Shown here in pieces: positions 49,653 through 60,385 of a DNA stretch of 64,000 nucleotides; positions within the stretch are counted from its first letter, which is position 1; the number at the start of each line of letters is the position of its first letter. The notes beneath the pieces are model-generated. The model was not told the origin of the DNA and searched no databases. It saw only the letters and a program-made list of their open reading frames with translations. Source of the DNA: Streptomyces thinghirensis (GTDB taxonomy: Bacteria; Actinomycetota; Actinomycetia; Streptomycetales; Streptomycetaceae); contig JAKFGP010000052.1 of NCBI GenBank assembly GCA_021502835.1, positions 62,001 to 126,000 on the forward strand, read 5' to 3'. The translations under genes were made by a program, and so were the position numbers.

Positions 49653-52600
49653 TCAGTCGAACCAGCGGTCCCTCGCCAGTTCCTCCGTGCGTGACTCGTC
49701 CTCCAGCAGCGCCGCGACCTCGAAGCGGCGGGGCCACTGACCGGCCGCCCAGGCCAGTCCCGCCGCCACCCCTCCAGGGTCGCCGCGTGCAACGCCCCGT
49801 CGGCCGTCAGCCGCCAGTCGATCTCCACGCCGTCGACGACCAGTTCCTCGTGCTCCACGTACGACGCCGGGGTCCGCGCCCCGAGCAGCACCCGCACCGG
49901 CTCCGGTACGCCGTGCTCGACGCCCTCGGAATGCACCTCGCCGGTAACGGACTCGCTCAGCCGCCGCACCTGGAACAGCTCCGCCAACCCGGCGGCCCGA
50001 GCCGGGCGTACCGGCAGCAGCGGCACGCCCGACGTGAAGGGCAGCAGGTCCGGTGAGTCGACGACCACCGCGTCGGCGGCGTCCACCACCTCCACCCGGC
50101 CGTCGACCACGGCCCGCACCTCGTCCGGCAGGGTGACCTGCTCCGGGTCCAGCTCCGCCAGCGCGCCGTACAGGGCGTGCAGTTGGGCGGCCGTGACCGG
50201 GCGGTCGGGGTCGGCGAGGCGGTCCAGAAGCCCGCCGCGCCGCCGGGTTCGTCGAGCAGGGCGGCCACCGACGTGCGTACGCCCAGCGCCCGCAGCACCT
50301 GCTCGTCCTCGAAGCCGGTGGCGTCGGCCTCGTCGTACAGGCCGCGCAGCAGCGGGTCGCCGCCGGCGGCGCGCAGACCGGCCGGGCGGCGTCCGCCGAG
50401 CACCGGGTGCCTGCGCAGCCACCACGCGGTGTACGGCCGTACGACCTCGTGGGTGCCGTCGGGCAGGAGGACGCGCACGGACTGGACGAGCGCGTCGCGC
50501 AACGGGGGTTGCGACAGCAGGGCGAGGGCCTCGGGCCACCGGTCGTCGTCCACGAGGTCCAGGTCGCGCACGGCGACGATCTCGGTGGCGACCGGCGGTA
50601 CGGGGCTGTCCGGGGAAGCGGTCGAGGATGTCCTCGCTCCACACGTCCACGGCGTCCAGCAGGCCCGCGTCGTCCGGTTCGGCGAAGTCGCCCTCGCGGG
50701 GCTCCAGTTCGTCCGGGTCGAGCACGACGTCGGTGGCCCGGACGAGCGCGAAGGTGACGAGTACCCCGCAGGCGGCCAGGGGCTCCGGCCCCACTTCTCG
50801 GCCAACTCCGCGTCCACGGCGGCGAGTTCGTCCTCGCGCATGACCTGGGCGAACGGGCCGCCGGGGAAGACGAGTTCGCCCGCCGGGGAGAGTTCGCCGT
50901 CCTCGTCGGGCAGGGCCAGCGCGCCGAGCCAGGGCTCGTCCCCGGCGTCGAGTCCGGCGTCGCGGACCAGGCCGAGGACGGTGTCGGCCAGTTCGTCGGC
51001 GTCGAGCGTGTCCTCCTCCCAGTTCGTGCCGCCGTCGTCCTCCAGGGAGGCGGCGACGGCTGCCCGGACCTGCGGGGTGGTGAGCACGGCGCGCGGAGTG
51101 GCCGGGAGGGCGCCGAGCTTCTCCAGGAGGCCGTGGGCGGCGTCCGGGTGGGCGACCTTCAGGCCGAGGCGGGTGAGCACCTCCGGATCGAGGGAGGCGG
51201 CGTCCGGGGAGGGCAGGAGCACCTGCCGGGGGCCGATGGTGGTGCGGCCGTCGGCGAGGGGGACGGGGCAGCCCGGTCAGCCGGTCGGGGTCGACCCCGG
51301 CAAGGCTGTCGTAGAGCCGCCGCCACCAGCCGGGGGCCTTCTCCAGCCCGGCCAGCCGGTCGATCGCGTCGGTCAGCGGCACCCGGGCCACCCCGAGCGT
51401 GCGCAGCTCCGCGCGGCGCCTCCAGACCGGCCGGGAGCAGCGTCGGCAGCACCTCGGCGAGGACCCGCACGGTGTCGGTGCCCGCGCCCTCCACGACCTC
51501 GGCGTCGCGGGGCCGCAGGGACTCGGGCAGGTCGGGGTCGTCCTCGCGCGGTTCGGCGGCGGGCGGCAGGAAGGAGGTGCGCGGCAGCCGTTCGAGGATC
51601 GCCTGCCGCAGCGCCCCGTCCAGCTCGCCCTTGCCCAGCGGGCCGGGCACCAGGTCGATGAGGCCGGTCGCCACCGGCCGCCAGTCGGCGAGCAGCCCTG
51701 CGTAGGCGTCCGCGGCCCGTTCCGTCAGGAAGTCGGTCAGCGGGCCGGGCGCGGCGTGCCGGCGGGTGGAGTCCACGGGAAGGAGGCGATGAGCAGCGCG
51801 GGCACGCCGAGGGGCTCGTCACTGGGCGTGGGCGCGTGGACGAAGGGGTGGTGCGGGGGCGTTCGGGGCCGCCGTCCGCGTCCACGGGCACCGCCCACGT
51901 CACGGACCAGTGGGGGCGCAGCCGCTCCTCCACGGGCCGGTCGGCGAGGAGGTCGGGGGTGGGGGCCCGTGCGCGGCGACGGTGCGCCAACGGGTGACGC
52001 CCTCCCGGGAGTCGTCCACCACGGTCAGGGCGCCCTCGGTGCGGCGGCCCAGGGTGCGCACGTCGTCCGCCACCTCCACCACGACCTCCTCCAGCCCCGG
52101 CAGGTGCGGGAGCAGGGCGTCGTCGACGGCGTGCAGGAGCCGTTCGGCGAGGTCGGCGGCGGCCGTGTCGCGCAGCGGGAGGATGACGGCCGTGTCGTAG
52201 GGGCCGGGCGCGGTGCCCTCGGCGGGGAACGGCAGCCGCAGCAGCGGGACGTGCCCGTCGCGCCGCCGGATCTCGTCGCCCAGGCCGGGACTGTGCAGCG
52301 CGGTGTCGGCGGCCAGGCCCCGGGCCTCGACCAGGGGACCAGCGCACACCGCCGTGCCGGCCGACGACGGCGGGCTCGTCGGTGACGGCCAGGACGGCGG
52401 CGAAGCCGACCCCAAACCGGCCGACCGCGCTGTCCCCGGCGTCGCGCTTGGCGGAGGCGCGCGCAGGGTGGACAGCGACTCGACGCCGGCCGCGTCCAGC
52501 GGGGCGCCGGTGTTGGCGGCGACCAGGACACCGTCGCGCAGGGTGAGCCGGAGCCGGCCGGGCACACCGGCCCGTGCGGCGGCGTCGGCGGCGTTCTGCG

Positions 52601-52775
52601 CGAGTTCGACGACCAGCCGGTCGCGGTAGCCGCCGAGGACGAGGTCCTCCTCCGCGTTGGCGTCCTCACGGAACCGGGCCGGGCTCGTCGCCCAGGCGTC
52701 CAGCACCCCCCGCCGCAGACGTGCCGTACCGAACGGATCGGCGCCCTCGGCGGCAGGCCGCACGTACATGCTCAC
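49653..52775 (-). CDS. sacsin-like HSP90-fold ATPase, large protein
   Basis: About 1040 residues. The GTG start (VSMYVRPAAEGADPFGTARL) has a GAGGAG ribosome site. The GHKL-type ATP site includes the N-box DRLVVELAQNAADAAARAGV and the G-box VGRFGVGFAAVLAVTDEPAV, as in sacsin/HSP90 N-terminal domains. A long, poorly conserved C-terminal region follows (RCPTLV-free, Leu/Asp-rich): TPRAVLTTPQVRAAVAASLE, EDELAAVDAELAEKWGRSP, GDPLLRGLYDEADATGFEDE, ending RTEELARDRWFD. Many frame changes. Suspected chaperone-like or signalling ATPase; no characterised role known to me. Confidence 0.8.
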
Positions 52776-52860
52776 GGTGACTCTCCTCTTCGACGGACCA
52801 TGAAGGTACCGCCCACTCAGCCGTCCGGCGTCTGAGGACGAGGCCGTCAAGGCCGAAAGG

Positions 52861-52888
52861 GGGTCCGGGGGCGCAGCCCCGGAACCCG
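52861..52888. terminator. GC-rich hairpin after DUF3027
   Basis: GGTCCGGGG-GCGCAG-CCCCGGAACC forms a strong imperfect stem, just 19 bases beyond the DUF3027 stop on its transcript. The GGGGCGCAGCCCC core is a frequent Streptomyces intergenic hairpin by my recall. Confidence 0.6.
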
Positions 52889-52906
52889 GCCACTAGCCCG
52901 CGCACG

Positions 52907-53838
52907 CTACGAGTGCCCCAGCTCCGCCGACGCCTCGTCCTCGGCCACCGTCACCGACCCGGAGTCCGGCGCCGGCCGCAGCGGGAACGGATCGACCCGC
53001 GTCTCGTCGATCACCGGCGGAGCCACCCGCGGCGGCTTCGGCATGACCGCCGCCTCGGAGTGCCCGCCGCACCCGTAGGCCAGCGACACCACGCGTCCGT
53101 CCGCCGGGGAGAACTCGTTGGCGCACACCCCGAAGGCCTGTCCCAGCGAGCCGCCGATACGGGCCAGGAAGCTACAGCTCTCGCAGGGACGCCGGCGCCG
53201 CCTGCGCCATCGCGGTCTTCGGGCCGAAGCCCTCCTCCCAGCGGTCCGGCGGCGACATGCAGGCCGTACCTGGACAGGACCCGGGTACGGCGCAGGCCGA
53301 GTTCCTCCGCGACGGCCGAGATCGACCCGCGGGCCGGGACGGTCGACAGCTCGGCGGGCGGTCCGGACGTGACCTCGGCATCCTCCGCCTCCACCAGTTC
53401 GGCCATCTCGTGGGAGACGGCGGAGTTCGGCGGCGGCTCGTCCTCGCCGGTCCAGCCGGGCTCCAGCCGCAGGTCCTCCGCGTCGGTGGGCAAGCAGGTC
53501 GCCGGGGCCCATGTCGCCGGGGCGCAGCCGCTCGCTCCACGGCACCCACTCGGGGGCCAGCAGCGCGTCCGGGCCGGGCAGCAGTACCGCCTCGTCCACC
53601 GTGACGATCTTGGCGCGGGAGGCGCGGGCCACGGTCACTGGCCCAGCGCCAGCCGCGGTACCCCAGGTCCTTGCAGGCGAAGTGGTGCGTGACGACCCGG
53701 TCGCCCTCCGACACCATGCCCTCGTGCTCGCCGACGACGCCCGGTGCGGCGGCCTCCTCGGCTGCGGCGCGGGGCGAGGTCGACGGCCTCGGCGCACAGA
53801 CGGTCAGGGGTGCGGCTTCGCGTTGTCGCTGCGCTCAC
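52907..53838 (-). CDS. DUF3027 domain protein
   Basis: About 310 residues, actinobacterial. From the GTG at 53836-53838: SAATTRSRTPDRLCAEAVDL, GEHEGMVSEGDRVVTHHF-type region, CKDLGYRGWRWAV, VTVARASRAKIVTVDEAVLL, LLAPEWVPWSERLRPGDMGP, RGSISAVAEELGLRRTRVLS. It has a possible zinc-binding part with CESCSFLARIGGSLGQAFGV, CANEFSPADGRVVSLAYGCG. The four Cys suggest metal binding. Several frame changes. Function unknown. Followed by a terminator hairpin; upstream is 347 bases of divergent control region. Confidence 0.82.
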
Positions 53839-54185
53839 AGGTATCGCCTTCTCTCCATACGCCGTCTCACGAGTGCGCCGCTGCCTGCGAGGGGCGGACG
53901 GAGCGGACCTGTGGACCCGCGTCGACGTCCGCGCCCGATCGCGCTCGGGCACACCTACGTCATCCATTCTGCGGGATGGCCGTAAGGCGCGCGGCCGAGA
54001 ACGTTCGCCACGGCGCGCTAGGCACGCTACCTGCTCATGTGCGCTGGGCCTTACACCGACGGGAGTTTCGGCGGGGTACGGACCCGCGTTCCCCGCCCGT
54101 GACGGGGTCGGTGTCACCCGACTCGATCACCGCCATCCGTGCCGTATGGACGCTACAGCCCCCGCTCTCGGGGCACTATGACGGG
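53839..54185. other. gene-free divergent region between DUF3027 and MFS gene
   Basis: About 347 bases. I see no protein-like frame. AT-richer spots around 53955-53975 and 54010-54050 may hold the two promoters; TATGAC at 54176-54181, just before the MFS GTG, could be a -10 for a leaderless message, but no good -35 is present. Confidence 0.4.
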
Positions 54186-55616
54186 GTGGCAGCCGCACGG
54201 ACTGAGTTCAAGGGCGGGAGCCGGAGGCGCGGCCCCGGCTCCCGGTTCCGTGCGGTCGGCCGTGCCCTGCGCCTGCCGGTGACGGGGACCGCGCGCGGCA
54301 TCCGCAAGGCGACGCACGCGCACGGCGCGGGCGAGTCCGGCCTCGGCAAGCTGATCGAGCTGCACGGGGTGAACGGCGCCGGCGACGTCATGATCACCGT
54401 GGCCCTCGCCTCCACCGTCTTCTTCTCCGTGCCCACCGACGAGGCGCGCGGCCGGGTCGCGCTCTACCTGGCGCATCACCATGGCGCCGTTCACGCTCCT
54501 CGCGCCGGTGATCGGCCCCGCTCCTGGACCGCCTGCCGCACGGGCGCGCGCGCGGCGATGGCGGCCGCGATGGGCGCCCGGGCGCTGCTCGCGCTGGTGC
54601 TGTCCGGGGCGGTGATCAGCGGCAGCATCGAGAATGTATCCGGCCGCGCTCGGCGTGCTGGTCGCCTCGAAGGCGTACGGCGTGGTCAGAAGCGCGGTGG
54701 TGCCCAGGCGCTGCCACCGCGTTTCTCCCTGGTGAAGGCGAACTCGCGGGTCACGCTGTGCGGGCTGCTCGCCACCGGCGTCGCCGCGCCGATCGCGGCG
54801 GGGCTCCAGCAGGTCGGGCCGCGCTGGCCGCTGTACGGCGCCTTCGTGATCTTCGTGGCGGGCACCGTCCTGTCGTTCACGCTGCCGCCGAAGGTGGACT
54901 CGGCGGCGCGCGGCGAGGGACCAGGCGCTGCTACGCCCGGACGAAACGGCATCATGCGCGGCCCACACCCGCAAAGCCGGTCAAGCGGCCCGGGCGCACC
55001 TACAGTGGGCCCGGCGGTGACGCACGCGCTGGCCGCCAACGCCGGCATCCCACTGCCTGTCCGGCCTTCATGATGCTTCTTCCTGGCCTTCCTGCGGGTG
55101 CATCCGCTGTCCGGGCAGAGCGCGGCCGTGGCCGCTGGGGATCGTGGGCGTCGCCGCCGGCTGGGGCAGCGCGCGCTGGAGCACGGCGATGTCGGGGCGT
55201 GGCTGCGCTCGCGCGCGCGCGGAGATCATCATCGTGACGGTCTCGTCACCCGATCGTGCTGGAGCACGCGGCGGTCACGGCGCGGTGTTCTTCCAGCACC
55301 GTCCACTGAGTGGCGTGCCTGGCGCTGGTCGCCGGGTTCGCGCAGGCGCTGTACCAAGCTGGCCCTGGACGCGCTGATCCAGCCAGGACGTGCCGGGGCA
55401 TGGGTCCGCACCTCGGCGTTCGCGCGCTCGAGACCCTGCTCCCAGGTCTCCTGGGTGTTCGGCGGCGCGGTGGGCATCGTGCTTGCCGCTGAACGGCGCA
55501 CTTCTGCGGGCCTGTCGGTGGCCGCCGCGATCCATCGCCGCCGGGTGGCTGACGACCGTACGGGGTCTGATCGACTCACAGCCCGGCACGGGGACCGGCG
55601 CGAGCGGTGCGCGTGA
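54186..55616 (+). CDS. MFS transporter, heavily indel-broken
   Basis: About 475 residues when frames are joined. GTG start: AAARTEFKGGSRRRGPGSRF, GESGLGKLIELHGVNGAGDV, MITVALASTVFFSVPTDEAR, MAPFTLLAPVIGP, MAAAMGARALLALVLSGAVI, VKANSRVTLCGLLATGVAAP, LQQVGPRWPLYGAFVIFVAG, then scattered segments FMMLLP, HPLSGQSAA, ALVAGFAQALYQ, SWVFGGAVGIVLAAERR. It is one of the most damaged genes here, with well over ten frame changes. Family clear; substrate not. Confidence 0.75.
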
Positions 55617-55672
55617 CCACGCCACGCCGTACCCAGGTGGGGAACGGCCGGGCGCCGTATAGCCTTCGCCCA

Positions 55673-56166
55673 GTGACCACGTTGCAATCCTCTGTGTCGA
55701 CGCCGCCGCGCCGTCGCCGCCGCGGCAAGCCGTGCATCCCTGGACTGTATCCTGCTGTCCGCCTGTGACCAGCCGACGCCCATGGCGACAATCACCGTCG
55801 GCAGTGACTCGGTCAGCTCCGGAGGCCACCTGTGGCGGCGAGGGCGGTCCTGGAGGACCGCCGAGATCCAGAAGTGCCTCGGGACGACTCCGTCAAGTCC
55901 ATCCTGGTCAACCGGACGACCACGGTGCGCTTCGGTGTGGACCGAGGTCGCCGACGAGCGCTGGACGATCCTGATGACCGGTCAGCAGCTGACCGACGAC
56001 ACGGACAACACCTACCGCACCGTCCCGGGCAGCGTGTTCTTCAACGCCCAGTACGGCGCCCAGGGCGACTCGACGCTCGTCACCATCAAGGCCGGCGACG
56101 GCAGGGACGACAGCAGGGAGGCCACCCGGTCTGCGTGGTCCCTTCAAGCTGAAGAAGGACGACTGA
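55673..56166 (+). CDS. DUF2771 lipoprotein-like protein
   Basis: About 164 residues: TTLQSSVST, a basic stretch, then a hydrophobic/Cys region LACILLSACDQPTPMATITV resembling a lipobox (LSAC), then AEIQKCLG, EVADERWTILMTGQQLTDDT, DNTYRTVPGSVFFNAQYGAQ, GDSTLVTIKAGDG and FKLKKDD. Likely a surface lipoprotein. At least five frame changes. The stop abuts the start of mqnB (TGA at 56164-56166), so the two are probably cotranscribed. Confidence 0.78.
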
Positions 56167-56894
56167 CCGTCCTCCATGTCGCGTCCCTCGTGGCCACCGC
56201 GGTCCCGTCGAACGGGACGCGGTGGCTCGGGCGTTCCGGGCCGGGCACCGAGGTGTCGAGTCCCGGGGTGGCCCTGCACCGGCTCCCGGGCGGCTTCGAC
56301 CTGCTGGCCGCCGGTGTCGGCCCCGCCCTCGCCGCCGCCTCCACCGCCGCCGCCCTGACCGCCGCGGCCCTCGGCTCCGCACGCCCCTACGGCCTGGTCG
56401 TCTCGGCGCCGGTATCGGCGGCGGCTTCGGGCGGACGCACCCGTCGGCTCGCTGGTGTCGCCGACGAGATCACCGCCGCCGACCTGGGCGCCGAGACGGC
56501 CGACGGCTTCCTGCCGGTCACCGACCTCGGCTTCGGCACCGCGTCACCCACCGGCCGCCCGCCGGCCTCGTCGCCGCCGTGGCCCGCCGCGACCGGCGCC
56601 CGCCCCGGCACCGTCCTGACCGGGTCCACCGTCACCGGCACCGCCGAACGCGCCGCGCTGCTGCGCGACCAGTCACCCGCGCGCGCTGGCCGAGGCCATG
56701 GAGGGCTTCGGCGTCGCCGAGGCCGCCGCCGCGCACGGGGGTGCCGGTGCTGGAGCTGCGCGCGGATCTCCAATCCCGTCGGCTCGGCGCGACCGCGCCG
56801 CCTGGCGCATCGGCGACTGCCTTTCACGGCGCTGACGGACGCCTTCGGAAGCTCCGCACCCGTCCTCACGAGTTGGAACCGACATGACCGCTGA
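56163..56894 (+). CDS. mqnB: futalosine hydrolase
   Basis: Removes hypoxanthine from futalosine in the futalosine route to menaquinone; about 240 residues of the nucleoside phosphorylase fold. TVLHVASLVATAVPSNGTRW, LPGGFDLLAAGVGPALAAAS, SAALTAAALGSARPYGLVVS-like strand, ADEITAADLGAETADGFLPV, EAMEGFGVAEAAAAHG, RAISNPVG-type substrate loop, and ALTDAFG, PVLTSW. The apparent start is CTG, overlapping the DUF2771 stop; GTG is expected, so an error or rare start is possible. Its end overlaps mqnD (ATGA at 56884). Five or more frame changes. Confidence 0.82.
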   Translation: MTVLHVASLVATAVPSNGTRWLGRSGPGTEVSSPGVALHRLPGGFDLLAAGVGPALAAASTAAALTAAALGSARPYGLVVSAPVSAAASGGRTRRLAGVADEITAADLGAETADGFLPVTDLGFGTASPTGRPPASSPPWPAATGARPGTVLTGSTVTGTAERAALLRDQSPARAGRGHGGLRRRRGRRRARGCRCWSCARISNPVGSARPRRLAHRRLPFTALTDAFGSSAPVLTSWNRHDR

Positions 56895-57741
56895 TTCCTT
56901 GCAGATCGCGTACTCCCCCTGCCCGAACGACACCTTCGTCTTCGACGCCCTGGCCCACGGCCGCGTCCCCGGCGCCCCCGCCCTCGACGTGACGTTCGCG
57001 GACATCGACATCACCAACGGCATGGCGAACGCGGCGAAGTTCGACGTACTGAAGGTGTCGTACGCCGTGCTGCCGTACGTCCTCGGCGGAGTACGCCCTG
57101 CTGCCCTGCGGGGGTGCGCTGGGCCGGGCGCTGCGGGCCGCTGGTGCTGACCCGGGAGCCGGGCGCCGACCTGCGCGGGCGCACGGTGGCGGTGCCGAGC
57201 GAGACCTCGACGGCCTACCTGCTCTTCCGCCTCTGGGCCGCGGACACAGTGCCCGGCGGGGTCGGCGAGATCGTCGTCATGCCGTTCCACGAGATCATGC
57301 CGGCGGTGCGGGACGGGAAGGTCGACGCGGGGCTCGTGATCCACGAGGCGCGCTTCACGTACCAGAACTACGGCCTGCACAAGCTCGCCGACACGGGCGA
57401 GCACTGGGAGCACACCACCGGGCTGCCGCGCCGATCCCGCTCGGCGCGATCATCGCCGAAGCGGTCGCTGGGCGAGGAGACGCTGACCCGCCTCGCCGAC
57501 TCGGTCCGGGCGTCCGTACGCGCGGCCTGGGACGACCCGGAGGTCTCCCGGCCGTACGTCATGGAGCACGCGCAGGAGATGGACCCGGCCGTCGCCGACC
57601 AGCACATCGGGCTGTACGTCAACGAGTTCACGGCCGACCTCGGCGAGGACCGGCTACGCGGCGGTCCGGGGCCCGCTGACCCGCGCGGCGGCCGAGGGAC
57701 TGGTACCGGCCCTCGGCCCGGACGCGCTGGCGTTTTCCTGA
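56884..57741 (+). CDS. mqnD: 1,4-dihydroxy-6-naphthoate synthase
   Basis: Cleaves cyclic dehypoxanthine futalosine to 1,4-dihydroxy-6-naphthoate in menaquinone synthesis; about 285 residues. MTADSLQIAYSPCPNDTFVF, DALAHGRVPGAPALDVTFAD, IDITNGMANAAKFDVLKVSY, then CGPLVLTREPGADLRGRTVA, VPSETSTAYLLFRLWAADTV, DAGLVIHEARFTYQNYGLHK and VMEHAQEMDPAVADQHIGLY. Frame changes near 57090, 57435 and 57655. It forms an operon with mqnB, as I recall for S. coelicolor. Confidence 0.92.
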
Positions 57742-57757
57742 CGGGTGGGGTGCGGGG

Positions 57758-58138
57758 TCAGACGTCCAGCTGGTCGGCGACCGCGCGGGAGCAGGCCGGC
57801 GATCTTCTTGCCGGCCGTCTTCTCGGTAGCGGCCCCGCTCCAGCATCGGGGTGATGTTCTCCAGGAGGTGGTCAGGTCCTGCACGATGGAGGCCAGCTCG
57901 TCGGGCTTCTCGCGCTGCGCGGCCGCGACCGAGGGGGCCGGGTCCAGCAGGGTGAGGGACAGAGCCTGGTCGCCGCGCTGCCCGGCGACGACGCCGAACT
58001 CCACGCGCTGGCCCGGCTTCAGGGCCTCGACTCCGGCGGGAGGACCGAGGAATGGACGAAGACGTCACCGCCGTCGTCGCGGGAGAGAAAGCCGAAGCCC
58101 TTCTCACTGTTGAACCACCGACCTTGCCGGTAGGACAC
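57758..58138 (-). CDS. cold-shock domain protein with C-terminal extension
   Basis: About 127 residues. The CSD with RNP motifs ([22 protein letters not shown], VFVHSS region) can be read across frames from a GTG at 58136-58138; then [73 protein letters not shown]. Longer than ordinary 67-residue Csp; an extended type in actinobacteria. Single-stranded nucleic-acid binding is expected. Four frame changes. Convergent with mqnD. Confidence 0.85.
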
Positions 58139-58298
58139 CGTTCTGTCCTCGTCCTCGTACTCGTCGGAAAAACTGCTCGAAACGGCTCTTGATAGCACTT
58201 GGGCGGGTCGTCCGGACCCGCCGGTACCAGGCTATGGTGTTCAGGCCGGTGACAAGACGTCCCCCGGCCGTTCCTAGGCCTGGGAACCACCTGGTCGG

Positions 58299-58565
58299 GT
58301 GCGTGACAAAACCCAAACGAATTCCGCCGCGCCCGGTGACCGACCGATCCGTGCCGGGGCGATCGTCTTCTTCGTCGGAACCGTGGCCACACTGGTCACG
58401 GTGGCCCCGCTGTTTCTGGGGACGACGCCCTTTCCACCTACCATGTTCGGATTGAGCATGCTGATGGGAGTGGGCTTCCTGATCGCCGGTGCGGGGGTGT
58501 TCCAATCGATCGCGGCAGGCCGGCGTCAGGCCCGCGCCGCGTCCGGCCCGGCTCCGTCGCGGTAG
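58299..58565 (+). CDS. small membrane protein with two helices
   Basis: Unbroken 88 residues from a GTG: RDKTQTNSAAPGDRPIRAGA, helices IVFFVGTVATLVTVAPLFLG and MFGLSMLMGVGFLIAGAGVF, tail QSIAAGRRQARAASGPAPSR. No known family. It is divergent from the cold-shock gene and its 3' end overlaps the convergent HAD gene by 40 bases. Confidence 0.8.
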   Translation: MRDKTQTNSAAPGDRPIRAGAIVFFVGTVATLVTVAPLFLGTTPFPPTMFGLSMLMGVGFLIAGAGVFQSIAAGRRQARAASGPAPSR

Positions 58566-59181
58566 CCCGCGAGCCATTCCGGGAACCCGGTCAGGTCGGT
58601 GAGGACGACGTCGGCGCCGGCCGCGCGCAGTTCCTCGGCGCTGCACGGCCCGCTGGCCACGGCGACGGAGCGGGCGCCCGGCGGTGCGTGCGCCGCGTAC
58701 GTCGCCGAGGTGGTCGCCGACGTACACGTCCGCGCCGTGCTCGCGCAGCTCCACCGCACTCTTCTGCTCGGCCCACAGGTTGCCGATCACGGCGTCGGCT
58801 CGATGCCGAGGTGGGCGAGGTGCAGCTTGGCGTTCGGCTCGTACTTGGCGGTGACGACGATCGCCCGTCCGCCGCGCCTCGCGTACGGCGGCGATGGCCT
58901 CCCCGGGCGCCGGGCAGCGCGGGCGTGGCGGCGACGGCGTACGTCGGGTACATCTCCCGGTACAGGTCGGCGGTGGCGGCGATCTCCCCGGCCGGGGAAC
59001 CAGTGCGCCAGTTCCTCCTCCAGCGGCGGCCCGAGCCGCTGACGGCCAGGTCGGCGTCGACGTACGTCCCCGTCCGCTCGGTCAGCGCCAGGTAGCAGGC
59101 GCGGATGCCGGGGCGTGAGTCGATCAGCGTCATGTCGAGGTCGAAACCGACGGTGAGCGCGGGGCGGGTCGTGGAGGCCAT
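58526..59181 (-). CDS. HAD-family phosphatase
   Basis: About 218 residues. Start MASTTRPALTVGFDLDMTLI gives the catalytic DxD (motif I), DSRPGIRACYLALTERTGTY; motif II AIVVTAKYEPNAKLHLAHLG; motif III/IV VYVGDHLGDVRGARTAG and LTDLTGFPEWLAGYRDGAGP. It resembles Gph-like phosphoglycolate phosphatases. The cap domain is short. Frame changes near 58995, 58875 and 58680. Substrate unknown. Confidence 0.88.
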
Positions 59182-59211
59182 GGGGCCCATTGTGCCGGGC
59201 GGGCCGACGGG

Positions 59212-60256
59212 TCAGCCGCGGGGGCGGCGGGAGCGCCAGAGGAGGTAGAGGGCCGTGGCGACGGCGGCGCCGCGCAGGACCCAGGGCCAGGTCTCGGCGA
59301 CGGCGTCGTTCATGTGGCCCTCGGCGATCGGGTCGCCCCCAGCGGCCCTCCGTGCGGCCCCACAGCCAGACGGCACCGGCGGCGGCGACCGTACCGGGCA
59401 AGGCCCAGTACCGCCCACTTCGACTGGGCCGGGGGAGAGCCGGCGGGAGAGGTAGGCGATCAGCCAGCCGAGGCCCAGGCGGGACGAGGCTGCCGAGGAC
59501 GGCGCCCGCGACCAGCAGGGCGGCGGCGAGCAGCAGCAGCGGGTTGTTCAAGCCGCCCTCGGGCCACAGGCGGGGCAGGCGGCGGCGCGGGGCTCCGTCC
59601 GGCTCGCCGGCGACCGGCTCCACGGCCTCCGCCACCACCGGCTTCCCGGCCGTCCCGTGCTTCTCGGCCGCCGGGTCCTTCCCGGCCGCCGGGTCCGCCC
59701 CGTCCCTGTCCCGCGGCGGGGGCTTGAGCAGCTCCGGGATCTCCACGCCGCCGACGAACCCCGGCACGCTGTCGACGCCGCCCCCGAACGGGCCGTTGTC
59801 CACCCGCCACCAGTCCGGCCGCGTGACGGCGCTGTCCCCCAGCTCCCTGCGCGCTCGCCAGGTGCGGCGGGGGAGGGAGCGGGCGCGGGTGCGGACTCGG
59901 GCGCGGCCGGGCGGGGGCGCGGTACGGCGCGCCGCAGGCCCTTGAGCCGCTCCGCCTTCCGCGGCTCGGCCTCCCGCTGTACGGGGACGGCGGTGGGCGG
60001 CGGCAGCGACGGCCGCGGGGCGCCGCTCGTGCCGCCCGCCGCGTCGACGATGTCGTCCGGGCTGCCCAGCCGGTCCAGGATGCGGCGGACGGCGGCGGGG
60101 ACTGTCCACGGTGGTCCTGGCGCGGTGCCGGTCGATCTCGTCGCGCAGCTCGGAGACCAGCCGCATGCGGGTGGCCGACGGCAGCTGCCGTTGCTGGGCC
60201 ACGTCGCCGACACGGCTCAGGTACTCGTAGACGACCTGGTCGCTCTCGATCCCCAC
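59212..60256 (-). CDS. HAAS-like membrane protein
   Basis: About 348 residues. GTG start: GIESDQVVYEYLSRVGDVAQ, QRQLPSATRMRLVSELRDEI, DRHRARTTVDSP, RILDRLGSPDDIVDAA, the helical HAAS-type domain at the N-terminus. A long Pro/Ala linker follows, then RPDWWRVDNGPFGGGVDSVP, GFVGGVEIPELLKPPPRDRD, and several membrane segments LNNPLLLLAAALLVAGAVLG, GTVAAAGAVWLWG, LRGAAVATALYLLWRSRRPR. HAAS proteins are often linked to PadR regulators or sigma factors; none is adjacent. At least four frame changes. Confidence 0.7.
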
Positions 60257-60385
60257 GGAGCCCTCCGGGGCGGTGTGTTGTGGTACGCCGTCGGACGAAG
60301 GTACCGAATCCTCCCGGGTGCGGCGGACGCGCACCGCGCGACGCACGCGCACCCGCCGTCGTACCCACCCGCTAACGTGGGCCGG

